Source: Engraulis encrasicolus (Eukaryota; Chordata; Actinopteri; Clupeiformes; Engraulidae). Taken from it: a stretch of 64,000 nt of DNA. The position numbers and the translations under genes are program-made. Under the pieces are notes generated by a model. The model worked only from the letters and a program-made list of their open reading frames with translations, searched no databases and was not told the DNA's origin. Below, piece by piece: positions 1 to 10,199 of this stretch (positions within the stretch are counted from its first letter, which is position 1; every line of letters begins with the position of its first letter). Where the stretch lies: NCBI RefSeq assembly GCF_034702125.1, contig NC_085869.1, positions 14,389,819 through 14,453,818 on the forward strand, in the 5' to 3' direction.

Positions 1-825
1 TCAGTGCATAAAATGAATGTTGAAATATGTTGACTTGGTGTTTTTCAATATTTATATGACTTTAGTGTGGTAAATATACAAAATAACAATTCTGCAGGAT
101 TCACAGCTATTCCGCCTATCTAATGCAAAGATATAGGAAATGAACACCTCAATGAAAATGAAAAAAAGTCACACTATTCATCTGAATCCACTGCTGCTAT
201 GAACCTGGACCATTATCTTATTGCCATATCAACTCTATTGAAAGTGTAAGACCATTTCTACATGTTTGGGTGCTATTAAGGATTTTTAATACGTTTTTTG
301 GACAAAATAATGTGCAAAAACTCATTTTGCAAAAATTATGTGCAAGAATGATCATAATATAATGCAGAGATGGATTCCCTGACCATGAAAACATATGAGG
401 AGACACCAAAAATACATCTGTACTCCTTTCACAACAGGAGATATGACACATTGTATGGGACTGTCCGGCGGCCATCTTAGATTTGTTATATGAAAAAGCG
501 GGGGAAACATTTTTAAGGCAAGAAATATATTTTCCTCACCATGAATCACCAAACTGAGGACAAAGGGCAACCAACAGCTTTTCAAAAATGCCATAAAACA
601 ACCAAAAATCTATGCCGGGTCAATTTTGACCCGAACACCACAGATGTAACTTTTTTTTTTTAGACCTTTAAAATTTACTAAAATGATAAAACATATTTTT
701 TCCTGTTGAAAGGATTGTGACTGAGGATTAGATGAAGCCTCATTCCGGGACAATAAAGGAAAGTGTGTTTTTTTTACACTTAAACTCGAAAACGGGTCAA
801 AAATGACCCGAACACAACAGAAGGG
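1..825. mobile_element. piggyBac-type element, proximal copy, cut by window edge
   Basis: This is the same element as 5885-7182, with its left 472 bases outside the window. The right end (AACACAACAGAAGGG read on +) falls at 825, with the GGGTCAAAAATGACCC palindrome at about 793-812. No coding capacity is recognised. Confidence 0.5.
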
Positions 826-914
826 ATATGTAAATAAAATATTTATCTATTGAGCAATAACAGTGTATAGGTTTGACTCACATTTTTGCTCTAAATTAAC
901 ATTGTATTACTTAA

Positions 915-1273
915 AGGTACACTGTGTAAAATTTTTAGCTGTTTATTTCCAGAATTCATGCTACCCATTCACTAATGTTGCCTTTGTCATGAATATTTAC
1001 CACCGCCATCAAATTTTAAGTATTCATTATGGCTGGAAAATTGTACTTTTCATACATGAAAAGGGGGATCTTCTCCATGGTCCGCCATTTTGAATTTCCA
1101 GAAATAGCCATTTTTAGCTGCAAAAATGACTGTACTTGGGCCATAATAGAAAATATTAGTTTATTATTTAGTAAACTTTCATGAAAGATCAAATTAGGCA
1201 AAAGTCAACCCAGCTTCAATGAGCAGCATAGTTGCAGTACCTTTTTTTGGACCATTTCCTGCATAGTGTACCT
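915..1273. mobile_element. 359-bp TTAA-flanked MITE, proximal copy
   Basis: TTAA lies directly on both sides (911-914 and 1274-1277). The ends are inverted: AGGTACACTGTGTAAA at the left and, on the minus strand, AGGTACACTATGCAGG at the right. The interior has no coding frame. The TTAA target duplication fits Kolobok- or piggyBac-type transposition. I recognise it as a repeat type frequent in teleosts, from memory and not from a search. Confidence 0.8.
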
Positions 1274-1472
1274 TTAAGATGAGGGCAAGTATCAAATGTG
1301 TTAATAAACTTGAATGACCCAAACAAATCATTTATATAGAGGAAATCAAATGACCCCACTTGGTCATATTATTCACTAGGATACAACAGCCTGGTGGCTT
1401 GAGGGTTAATGAAGTTGAGGCATTTGCAAACAGCCCTGCAGTCCTCCTGACTGACAGAAATACTGTACTCAC

Positions 1473-1741
1473 CTTCCACCCCCACAGGCACCTTCAGTGT
1501 CCTCTGTAGAAGGACCCCCTGTAGAAGTGTCCGTAGAGACTATGATCTCACACTTGGTTTCCTGCAGAGGATGGTTTGGGGAAAGTTCTGGTACTGTTCT
1601 GATGTCCTCATCCTCCATTTCTCTGATGTCTGTTGTGCTGGGATGCCCCAACTTTCCCGTAGCGCTCTTTTTAGCCATAGTGATGTCATCTGGTTCCTCA
1701 CTATGAAGAGGGCCCTCTTCCAATCTTTCATCAGCAGCCAT
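1473..1741 (-). CDS. Candidate coding exon, 89 codons, unidentified (proximal copy)
   Basis: On the minus strand an ATG at 1741 opens a frame of 89 codons that runs into a strong splice donor (GGAAG|GTGAGT, boundary at 1473/1472). The predicted peptide begins MAADERLEEGPLHSEEPDD and is acidic and polar, with a glycine-rich end, as in disordered N-termini. There is no recognisable domain. A possible acceptor-like CCCCCAG lies about 15 bases upstream of the ATG. It sits between piggyBac-type and TTAA elements, so it could be the first exon of a transposase-derived gene, but no downstream exon was found on the minus strand. Overlapping frames on + (1497-1706, 1571-1807) look like shadows. Coding status is uncertain. 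Confidence 0.3.
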
Positions 1742-2718
1742 CAGGCCAAGCTCTTATGCTGGGGGCAAGTACTCTGGAATCAGATTGCAGCTGGTTCACA
1801 ATCTTAGTCAACCATGGTTGTGTTATTAGATCTCAGACATCACAATACAGTAAAGCAGTGTTGAAAAAACAGTGATGCCCAGACTTACAGGGCATCTGCT
1901 AGCCAACTATGGCTTTGTGGCTTGCAGTAGTAGGCCTAGTATTGACATGGTAATTTCCATTTAAAATGAAAACTTTTGGGTTGATATTATTTTCTTTGCC
2001 AGTGCCAATAAAGGACAAGGACTTCTGCATTGCACACCAGCAATACATTTCCACAGTATCTGTGTTTCTGTTCAAAAGATTCAAAGCGACTTCAGCCTAC
2101 ATAACTTCTTCCCCTGTGTCCCTTCATATCAAAGCAATGTAGAGTGGCTCCCTCCAACTTACGGGGTGGAATGTCTTTCTGTTCTCTATGCAAAGGTATG
2201 GAGGGAAACAGAGGACACCATATCTGGAGCGCCAATTAACTAACTGCGTCTGTACTAGTGTAAAATAGCCTATTCTTCATTCAAATCTTCAAATCCATAA
2301 TGTGAAAGTAATAAAGTAGGTCTACAATTCTTTTTAGATAGGCCTAGGGCTTTGTGTCGAAAACCATCATGTATGGCCCACAAACAAACCAATCAGTGCC
2401 AGCTGAAACAACTTAGTCCGTTCTTTTGTCTCAGAGGCCATGAAACGTAGGCCTATGTTATAATTATTCCTAATAATTTCATCACATTTCTTTACTCCAC
2501 CTAAATAAACAGTATTTTGCACTCCATTAAAACGTTTTCAAGGTATTTGAATTGTCATTCACACAGTGGGGAACCCTCAGGGCCTTCTACGCCTTCAGAG
2601 AAGGCCTTAAAATTTCAGAACAAAAAATATATTAAATGATATATGAATACATAAAAAACTCCTCACTCTCATTTAAATACAACACATTTATTACTACATG
2701 TTCACTAATCTATGTTCC

Positions 2719-2810
2719 AAAGTTAAGTTTACTGTCAAATTCACATCAGCAATGAAAGGGTTACAAAGTTAAGTTTACTGTCAAATTCACATCAGCAATG
2801 AAAGGGTTAC
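2719..2810. repeat. 46-bp perfect tandem pair
   Basis: AAAGTTAAGTTTACTGTCAA plus 26 further bases is repeated twice head-to-tail without mismatch. The same pair exists in the distal copy (about 9081-9172), so it formed before the 3.7-kb duplication. Confidence 0.85.
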
Positions 2811-2908
2811 TGTCCTGAAACATACTATCCAATCAGAATTGTCTATCTCTATCGAAGCAAGATTAACTGGCTCATTAATTGGTTAGGACTTCACGAAGGC
2901 CAAGCTAT

Positions 2909-3060
2909 AGGCTCATTCGTGACGAAGCAGTAAGATTTTTGCTAGGTAGTGGGCATGCGCGCTTTGCACTTTGAATTTTCTAACCACAATGCATCAAACT
3001 GGCAAAGTGCGCATGCCCACTGCCTAGCAAAAATCTTACTGCTTCGTCACGAACGAGCCT
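2909..3060. mobile_element. Hairpin MITE, copy 1
   Basis: Nearly palindromic 152-bp unit. It starts AGGCTCATTCGTGACGAAGC and ends with its inverse, CTTCGTCACGAACGAGCCT, with inner arms built on GCAGTAAGATTTTTGCTAGG and GTGGGCATGCGC. The left inner arm is damaged (GCGCGCTTTGCACTTTGAAT) relative to the right one. Four copies of this family occur in the window. Non-coding. Confidence 0.8.
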
Positions 3061-3441
3061 GATGTGTTTTGGTTTGGAGAGTGATGGGAAAATTGACCAA
3101 TCACGGTTTGATTTGAAGGGGGAGGGAAAAAAACATCTTAAGGCCTTCATGAAGGCGTCTTGAGCTGACCTGTGGACTTAGATTCCCCCTAGTGTTAACA
3201 TTAAGTAGCGCACTAGTCGTATTGCCTCTACTGATTTCCTGTTGCTTGCCGTGATCTTCAACGTGGAACTAACTGTAAGTTGCTGCTAAAAATAGTTTCA
3301 ATTGTTGTTTAATGTCATTGTAATGTGGACAGTAGTGGTAAAAACGCTAAATTTAAGTTCTTGAGATATCGCTATTTAAAGGTGTGAATTATGCTAATTG
3401 CGATCATTAGCAATGATGTTTGGCTAATTCTGGAGTCATTA

Positions 3442-3577
3442 GGCTCGTTCGTGACGAAGCAGTAAGATTTTTGCTAGGCAGTGGGCATGCGCACTTTGCC
3501 AGTTTGATGCACCAAACTGGCAAAGTGCGCATGCCCACTGCCTAGCAAAAATCTTACTGCGACGTCACGAACGAGCC
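3442..3577. mobile_element. Hairpin MITE, copy 2
   Basis: Same family as 2909-3060: GGCTCGTTCGTGACGAAGCA at the left, its inverse at the right, loop GATGCACCAAAC. Arms pair almost perfectly for about 60 bases each. CATT occurs next to both ends and may be a target-site remnant. Confidence 0.8.
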
Positions 3578-4397
3578 CATTCAGCCTTTGCATTTCTTCG
3601 TTTGTGTTCACTGTTCAGTCATACTTTGTATTTCACGTGTAAACTTTCGTAGTTACTATACTTTACACACTGTCCTGTCAACTTGCCTGAGTTTTGTCAT
3701 TTAAAAGAAATGCGTTGAAATTTCTCACTGGGAGTGAATGGAGAAGAGAGAGGAGGGGGGAGGTACCGGAGACTGAAGCTCCGGCTTGTGATTGGGTGAA
3801 CCCCGTGTCAGTAGGCTACAGTAGTTGATTTCATTTCGAAATGCGGATATGTTATTAATTTGACTGAGAAGTTTCGTCGTGTAACCAGTGGGGAAGCTAT
3901 TCATTGCGGTGTACTCCAGTTTTGTGTACATATTCTTGTAAACCTAGTGTTGCGAATAAAGTCTTAATAGTGGCATTATTAGTCCTTATCCTTTTCAATC
4001 TCCCAATTCAAAAGTTGAGGTTAACTTGCCTACTTTTTGTTAGGGCTAGCTTGCAAGAAAGCTAAGAGAGCTATGCAAAATGCCAAGCATTGTGGATTAA
4101 ATTCTGGCGAATTCCAGTCATCCTTATGAGGAGAAAATGAATATCAAGGAGCAGAGCAGAGCACTGCCTAATATTGACTTGGTGAAAAAGGTAGGGAAGA
4201 ACAACCGTTTCTTTTGAGCTTTCGTGGTGTCTGATCAACTGGTTAACTGTCCCGTGATAGGCGAGTCCTTGTTTCCTACTGTGTTGGCAATGTCTGGTAA
4301 ATAATTAAAGATTTTGCGACCTCTTAAGTCGTGCACCCAGCAATGAACAAAGACATAGGCAAAATCAATCACATCAATTATGTGGCGGAGGTAGGCC

Positions 4398-4398
<1 letters not shown>

Positions 4399-4436
<38 letters not shown>
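4399..4436. repeat. (TAA)n microsatellite
   Basis: Uninterrupted run of TAA units, followed by an A-rich tail. Confidence 0.95.
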
Positions 4437-4437
<1 letters not shown>

Positions 4438-4577
4438 TTAAAAAAAAACATTTCCCTATGAATAGGCTACAAGGGGGATAATGATTAATGATTAACAAAT
4501 TTGTTTCAACAAGAGTCCTTTAGTGTGTGAGGCCATATGTGGCTCAGGACCAATATAAGATGTGTGTCAAAATTGTC

Positions 4578-4605
4578 CAACCCCCCCCCCCCCCTTTTTT
4601 TTTTT
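4578..4605. repeat. C-run followed by T-run
   Basis: About 15 C followed by about 12 T. The length is unreliable in most sequencing chemistries. Confidence 0.9.
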
Positions 4606-5012
4606 GCGTTCTGGACATATTGTAATTGAACAGCCTCCCCTGTTTGACAGACTACCAGCCGCCACTGCTCTTCAGTACTCATGGACTCTGATGAAGATGG
4701 CTTGCCATCGAAACGTTAGTCCCTAACATGTTGTGCACTTGAATTAAAAAGATAAAGCATCCCATCTGAGCTGCTCCGGTGTCTTCTATTCTATCAAAAG
4801 TATACTTTGAATATTTATCAAAATGAGTAGATGGATATTGTGATGAGGATGATGGAGTGCTCAGTGAATCCGTTTTGGTCCAAATAAATTCTGTTGACAA
4901 GAGACGATCACATTAAATATATGCATACAATACTGTAAATCTAAGAAAGGAAACCCTTCATATGAATAGTGTTATGTCCAAGATGCATCCCCATTCATGG
5001 CAGATTTAGCCA

Positions 5013-5066
5013 ATCCATCCATCCATCCATCCATCCATCCATCCATCCATCCATCCATCCATCCAT
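5013..5066. repeat. (ATCC)n tetranucleotide microsatellite
   Basis: About 13 uninterrupted ATCC units. Confidence 0.95.
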
Positions 5067-5381
5067 GTATCAATTAAATGAAATTCAATGAAATTACTGA
5101 AGTTTCAATACCTGGTGTTTTCTGTGAATGCAGGAGGATGATTAATTGACAGGTCACTTATCATGGAACTGACACTGAGTACTGGTGAACACCTGCCTTG
5201 ATGATAGCTGGGGAAATTAGACAACATGCTGTATTATTACACCGCCCATAGACGGGCTTAAAGAAATGTGTCTTTTTGAAACAGTGTTGGACAATGTTGC
5301 CCTGGACAATGGAAAACGACATGGTCCATGAGATTTGCAACCTTTTAGCTTCTATTTCTGTTGTAATTTGAAGAAACTTTT

Positions 5382-5850
5382 AATAATAATAATAATAATA
5401 ATTGTATTTGTATAGCACTGTATCATACAAGGGATGCAACTCAAAGTGCTTAAGAAATTAGAAGAAGAACAGAATTGTTAGAGATGGATTTAAAGGGAGA
5501 GGAAGAGAGGAGAGGCAGAGATAGCAGGAAGGCAGAGGAAGAATAGACAGAAAGAGATCGTAGAGTCATAGGGTCAACGTACAGTAGGTTAGGACCAGGA
5601 TTCTTAGATGCGTAAGGTCCATAGTGGCTGGGTCTAGCATAAGTTATAGATAGTCACACAGAGATTGGGCGCTCAGATGCGGCCCCTGGTGGCATCAGGG
5701 GTGAGGAAAAACTCCCTTTCACTTGAATCATAGTTTGTAGGGGGGGGGGAAAGCTCAATGAGGTCTGAGGGGAAAAAAACTATAGCTAGGAAGAAACCTC
5801 GGGCAGAGACCAGTGGCCACCTAGGGGAGCCCCCTGCCATTTTTAATGTA
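5382..5850. repeat. Interspersed repeat with (AAT)n head
   Basis: (AAT)n is followed by TTGTATTTGTATAGCACTGT and CAAAGTGCTTAAG, then GGTGAGGAAAAACTCCCTTT and GGAAGAAACCTCGGGCAGAG. I recognise this word order (AGGAAAAACTCCCT, then AGGAAGAAACC) as typical of a dispersed teleost repeat, but I cannot assign the family without a library search. No long frame; the 62-codon frame at 5758-5946 runs through it and is probably spurious. Confidence 0.6.
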
Positions 5851-5884
5851 CATAATTACATGCTTGAAAAAAGGTTTTGTTTAA

Positions 5885-7182
5885 CCCTTGTGTTGTGTTC
5901 AAAAGCTGCATACACCTGTGGTGTTCGGGTCATTTTTGACCCGTGATAGCAAAACTCAGCCATAAAATACCTAAAAACACTAGTTCTCATCAAATATTGT
6001 TTTTCATCTCATAGCTTACTTGGTATGTATTCATATCCATGGAAAAACTAATTTATTTATTCATCTTTTTGACTTTACTGGTCTTTTATCTTACATTATG
6101 CAAATCGTTTTTGATGACCAAAACTATCAAAACCTGTATAAATTCACTATTAATACTTCCTAAAGTGATACAATTAGTGATTATGTTGTCCATGTATTAC
6201 AGCTGATATGAGAGTACAACAACTCAAATTTATTTGATTAGTTGTTCTCTAATCTTAGAAAAAAATCATCAATAGTGACATTTGTGGTGTTCGGGTCCAG
6301 ACCAACCCAAGAGATTTATAGCAGGATGAAGACCAAATTTCAACTAAATTACTTTTTCAGTGCATAAAATGAATGTTGAAATATGTTGACTTGGTGTTTT
6401 TCAATATTTATATGACTTTAGTGTGGTAAATATACAAAATAACAATTCTGCAGGATTCACAGCTATTCCGCCTATCTAATGCAAAGATATAGGAAATGAA
6501 CACCTCAATGAAAATGAAAAAAAGTCACACTATTCATCTGAATCCACTGCTGCTATGAACCTGGACCATTATCTTATTGCCATATCAACTCTATTGAAAG
6601 TGTAAGACCATTTCTACATGTTTGGGTGCTATTAAGGATTTTTAATACGTTTTTTGGACAAAATAATGTGCAAAAACTCATTTTGCAAAAATTATGTGCA
6701 AGAATGATCATAATATAATGCAGAGATGGATTCCCTGACCATGAAAACATATGAGGAGACACCAAAAATACATCTGTACTCCTTTCACAACAGGAGATAT
6801 GACACATTGTATGGGACTGTCCGGCGGCCATCTTAGATTTGTTATATGAAAAAGCGGGGGAAACATTTTTAAGGCAAGAAATATATTTTCCTCACCATGA
6901 ATCACCAAACTGAGGACAAAGGGCAACCAACAGCTTTTCAAAAATGCCATAGAACAACCAAAAATCTATGCCGGGTCAATTTTGACCCGAACACCACAGA
7001 TGTAACTTTTTTTTTTTTAGACCTTTAAAATTTACTAAAATGATAAAACATATTTTTTTCTGTTGAAATGATTGTGACTGAGGATTAGATGAAGACTCAT
7101 TCCGGGACAATAAAGGAAAGTGTGTTTTTTTTACACTTAAACTCGAAAACGGGTCAAAAATGACCCGAACACAACAGAAGGG
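5885..7182. mobile_element. piggyBac-type non-autonomous element, distal copy
   Basis: The left end is TTAA followed by CCCTTGTGTTGTGTTC. The right end, read on the minus strand, is CCCTTCTGTTGTGTTCGGG. Both ends are followed by a GTTCGGGTCATTTTTGACCC-type palindrome (about 5919-5943 and 7150-7169), and a third related palindrome lies near 6973-6995. TTAA is present only on the left (5881-5884); the right flank reads ATATG, so the right target copy is lost or mutated. CCC-type ends next to TTAA fit the piggyBac superfamily. No transposase frame is visible; the interior is AT-rich. Confidence 0.55.
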
Positions 7183-7271
7183 ATATGTAAATAAAATATT
7201 TATCTATTGAGCAATAACAGTGTATAGGTTTGACTCACATTTTTGCTCTAAATTAACATTGTATTACTTAA

Positions 7272-7630
7272 AGGTACACTGTGTAAAATTTTTAGCTGTT
7301 TATTTCCAGAATTCATGCTACCCATTCACTAATGTTGCCTTTGTCATGAATATTTACCACCGCCATCAAATTTTAAGTATTCATTATGGCTGGAAAATTG
7401 TACTTTTCATACATGAAAAGGGGGATCTTCTCCATGGTCCGCCATTTTGAATTTCCAGAAATAGCCATTTTTAGCTGCAAAAATGACTGTACTTGGGCCA
7501 TAATAGAAAATATTAGTTTATTATTTAGTAAACTTTCATGAAAGATCAAATTAGGCAAAAGTCAACCCAGCTTCAATGAGCAGCATAGTTGCAGTACCTT
7601 TTTTTGGACCATTTCCTGCATAGTGTACCT
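7272..7630. mobile_element. 359-bp TTAA-flanked MITE, distal copy
   Basis: Copy of 915-1273 carried along in the large direct repeat, with TTAA at 7268-7271 and 7631-7634. The insertion therefore predates the large duplication, or both copies are alleles. Confidence 0.8.
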
Positions 7631-7829
7631 TTAAGATGAGGGCAAGTATCAAATGTGTTAATAAACTTGAATGACCCAAACAAATCATTTATATAGAGGA
7701 AATCAAATGACCCCACTTGGTCATATTATTCACTAGGATACAACAGCCTGGTGGCTTGAGGGTTAATGAAGTTGAGGCATTTGCAAACAGCCCTGCAGTC
7801 CTCCTGACTGACAGAAATACTGTACTCAC

Positions 7830-8098
7830 CTTCCACCCCCACAGGCACCTTCAGTGTCCTCTGTAGAAGGACCCCCTGTAGAAGTGTCCGTAGAGACTAT
7901 GATCTCACACTTGGTTTCCTGCAGAGGATGGTTTGGGGAAAGTTCTGGTACTGTTCTGATGTCCTCATCCTCCATTTCTCTGATGTCTGTTGTGCTGGGA
8001 TGCCCCAACTTTCCCGTAGCGCTCTTTTTAGCCATAGTGATGTCATCTGGTTCCTCACTATGAAGAGGGCCCTCTTCCAATCTTTCATCAGCAGCCAT
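7830..8098 (-). CDS. Candidate coding exon, 89 codons (distal copy)
   Basis: Identical in translation to 1473-1741, with the same ATG (8098), the same GTGAGT donor at 7829-7824 and no amino-acid change, although the flanking non-coding DNA differs slightly. Perfect identity fits either constraint or very recent duplication; the copies are too similar overall to tell. Function unknown. Confidence 0.3.
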
Positions 8099-9272
8099 CA
8101 GGCCAAGCTCTTATGCTGGGGGCAAGTACTCTGGAATCAGATTGCAGCTGGTTCACAATCTTAGTCAACCATGGTTGTGTTATTAGATCTCAGACATCAC
8201 AATACAGTAAAGCAGTGTTGAAAAAACAGTGATGCCCAGACTTACAGGGCATCTGCTAGCCAACTATGGCTTTGTGGCTTGCAGTAGTAGGCCTAGTATT
8301 GACATGGTAATTTCCATTTAAAATGAAAACTTTTGGGTTGATATTATTTTCTTTGCCAGTGCCAATAAAGGACAAGGACTTCTGCATTGCGCACCAGCAA
8401 TACATTTCCACAGTATTTGGTGTTTCTGTTAAAAAATTCAAAGCTACTTCCAGCTTTACGACTTAAGCCTACATAACTTTTTCCCCTGTGTCCCTTCATA
8501 TCAAAACAATGTAGAGTGTCTCCCTCCAACTGACGGGGTGGAATGTTCTCTATGCAAAGGTATGGAGGGAAACAGAGGACACCATATCTGGAGCGCCAAT
8601 CAACTAACAGCGTCTGCACTAGTGAAAAATAGCCTATTCTTCATTCAAATCTTCAAATCCATAATGTAAGAGTAATAAAGTAGGTCCTCAATTTTTTTTA
8701 GGTAGTACTAGGGCTTTGGGTCGAAAACCATCATGTATGGCCCACAAACAAACCAATCAGTGCCAGCTGAAACAACTTAGTCCGTTCTTTCGTCTCGGAG
8801 GCCATGAAACGTAGGCCTATGTTATAATTATTCCTAATAATTTCAATACATTTCTTTACTCCACCTAAATAAACAGTATTTTGCACTCCATTAAAACGTT
8901 TTCAAGGTATTTGAATTGTCATTCACACAGTGGGGAACCCTCAGGGCCTTCTACGCCTTCAGAGAAGGCCTTAAAATTTCAGAACAAAAAATATATTAAA
9001 TGATATATGAATACATAAAAAACTCCTCACTCTCATTTAAATACAACACATTTATTACTACATGTTCACTAATCTATGTTCCAAAGTTAAGTTTACTGTC
9101 AAATTCACATCAGCAATGAAAGGGTTACAAAGTTAAGTTTACTGTCAAATTCACATCAGCAATGAAAGGGTTACTGTCCTGAAACATACTATCCAATCAG
9201 AATTGTCTATCTCTATCGAAGCAAGATTAACTGGCTCATTAATTGGTTAGGACTTCACGAAGGCCAAGCTAT

Positions 9273-9431
9273 AGGCTCATTCGTGACGAAGCAGTAAGAT
9301 TTTTGCTAGGCAGTGGGCATGCGCACTTTGCCAGTTTGATGCATTGCATTCTAACCACAATGCATCAAACTGGCAAAGTGCGCATGCCCACTTCCTAGCA
9401 AAAATCTTACTGCGTCATCACGAACGAGCCT
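9273..9431. mobile_element. Hairpin MITE, copy 3
   Basis: Positional counterpart of 2909-3060 in the distal repeat. Unlike its counterpart, the left arm here (GCGCACTTTGCCAGTTTGAT) is a near-perfect complement of the right arm. Confidence 0.8.
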
Positions 9432-9812
9432 GATGTGTTTTGGTTTGGAGAGTGATGGGAAAATTGACCAATCACGGTTTGATTTGAAGGGGGAGGGAAA
9501 AAAACATCTTAAGGCCTTCATGAAGGCGTCTTGAGCTGACCTGTGGACTTAGATTCCCCCTAGTGTTAACATTAAGTAGCGCACTAGTCGTATTGCCTCT
9601 ACTGATTTCCTGTTGCTTGCCGTGATCTTCAACGTGGAACTAACTGTAAGTTGCTGCTAAAAATAGTTTCAATTGTTGTTTAATGTCATTGTAATGTGGA
9701 CAGTAGTGGTAAAAACGCTAAATTTAAGTTCTTGAGATATCGCTATTTAAAGGTGTGAATTATGCTAATTGCGATCATTAGCAATGATGTTTGGCTAATT
9801 CTGGAGTCATTA

Positions 9813-9940
9813 GGCTCGTTCGTGACGAAGCAGTAAGATTTTTGCTAGACAGTGGGCATGCGCACTTTGCCAGTTTGATGCTGCAAAGTGCGCATGCCCA
9901 CTGCCTAGCAAAAATCTTACTGCGTCGTCACGACCGAGCC
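9813..9940. mobile_element. Hairpin MITE, copy 4
   Basis: Positional counterpart of 3442-3577, but with a shorter loop (GATGCTGCAAAG) and changed tips (GCGTCGTCACGACCGAGCC). Confidence 0.8.
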
Positions 9941-10199
9941 CATTCAGCCTTTGCATTTCTTCGTTTGTGTTCACTGTTCAGTCATACTTTGTATTTCACG
10001 TGTAAACTTTCGTAGTTACTATACTTTACACACTGTCCTGTCAACTTGCCTGAGTTTTGTCATTTAAAAGAAATGCGTTGAAATTCGCCTGTCTGCTTTA
10101 ACATAAACTTGAATAGGAAGACACTAAAGGGCTTAAAGAGCTCAGGAGACTTTGCAGGGTAATATTACTCGTTGCTCATATGTACCGGGTGAGGTGTAG

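Larger units (their letters stand above)
2564..3193. mobile_element. Old foldback element hosting a hairpin MITE
   Basis: The left end (CAGTGGGGAACCCTCAGGGC, then CCTTCAGAGAAGGCCTTAA) is an imperfect inverse of the right end (CTTAAGGCCTTCATGAAGGC, then GGACTTAGATTCCCC). The hairpin MITE at 2909-3060 lies inside. No coding frame. The same structure is present at about 8926-9564 in the distal repeat copy. Exact ends are uncertain. Confidence 0.45.
1..3722. repeat. Proximal copy of a 3.7-kb direct repeat
   Basis: Bases 1-3722 recur almost unchanged at 6357-10085, in the same orientation, with an offset of 6356-6363. Most of the segment differs only by scattered substitutions and 1-base homopolymer changes. 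Differences cluster around 2050-2250 (small indels) and in the hairpin loops at 2909-3060 and 3442-3577. The right edge is sharp: both copies share the bases through GTTGAAATT and then diverge completely. The left edge lies at or before the window start, so the true repeat may be longer. It could be a tandem segmental duplication or two haplotypes wrongly joined in assembly. Confidence 0.95.
3723..5880. other. Single-copy spacer between the two large repeat copies
   Basis: No convincing gene. It contains an AATAAA at about 3954 with no supporting frame, and several simple repeats listed separately. A stretch near 4686-4720 (GATGAAGATGGCTTGCCATC, GAAACGTTAG) resembles the GATGAAGG / CGAAACGTT signature of fish foldback repeats. 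The rest is unremarkable AT-rich DNA. Confidence 0.6.
6357..10085. repeat. Distal copy of the 3.7-kb direct repeat
   Basis: Second copy of 1-3722, ending at 10085 where the sequence switches from the shared GTTGAAATT to CGCCTGTC. It carries the same set of embedded elements in the same order: piggyBac-type end, TTAA MITE, minus-strand exon candidate, 46-bp tandem pair, and two hairpin MITEs. The 477 bases just before it (5881-6356) complete the piggyBac-type element whose tail alone is visible at the window start. Confidence 0.95.

Noticed and set aside
1..10085. LTR retrotransposon made of the 3.7-kb direct repeats
   Set aside because: No TG/CA termini, no target duplication, no primer-binding or Gag-Pol sequence in the 2.6-kb spacer; the repeats hold complete DNA transposons.
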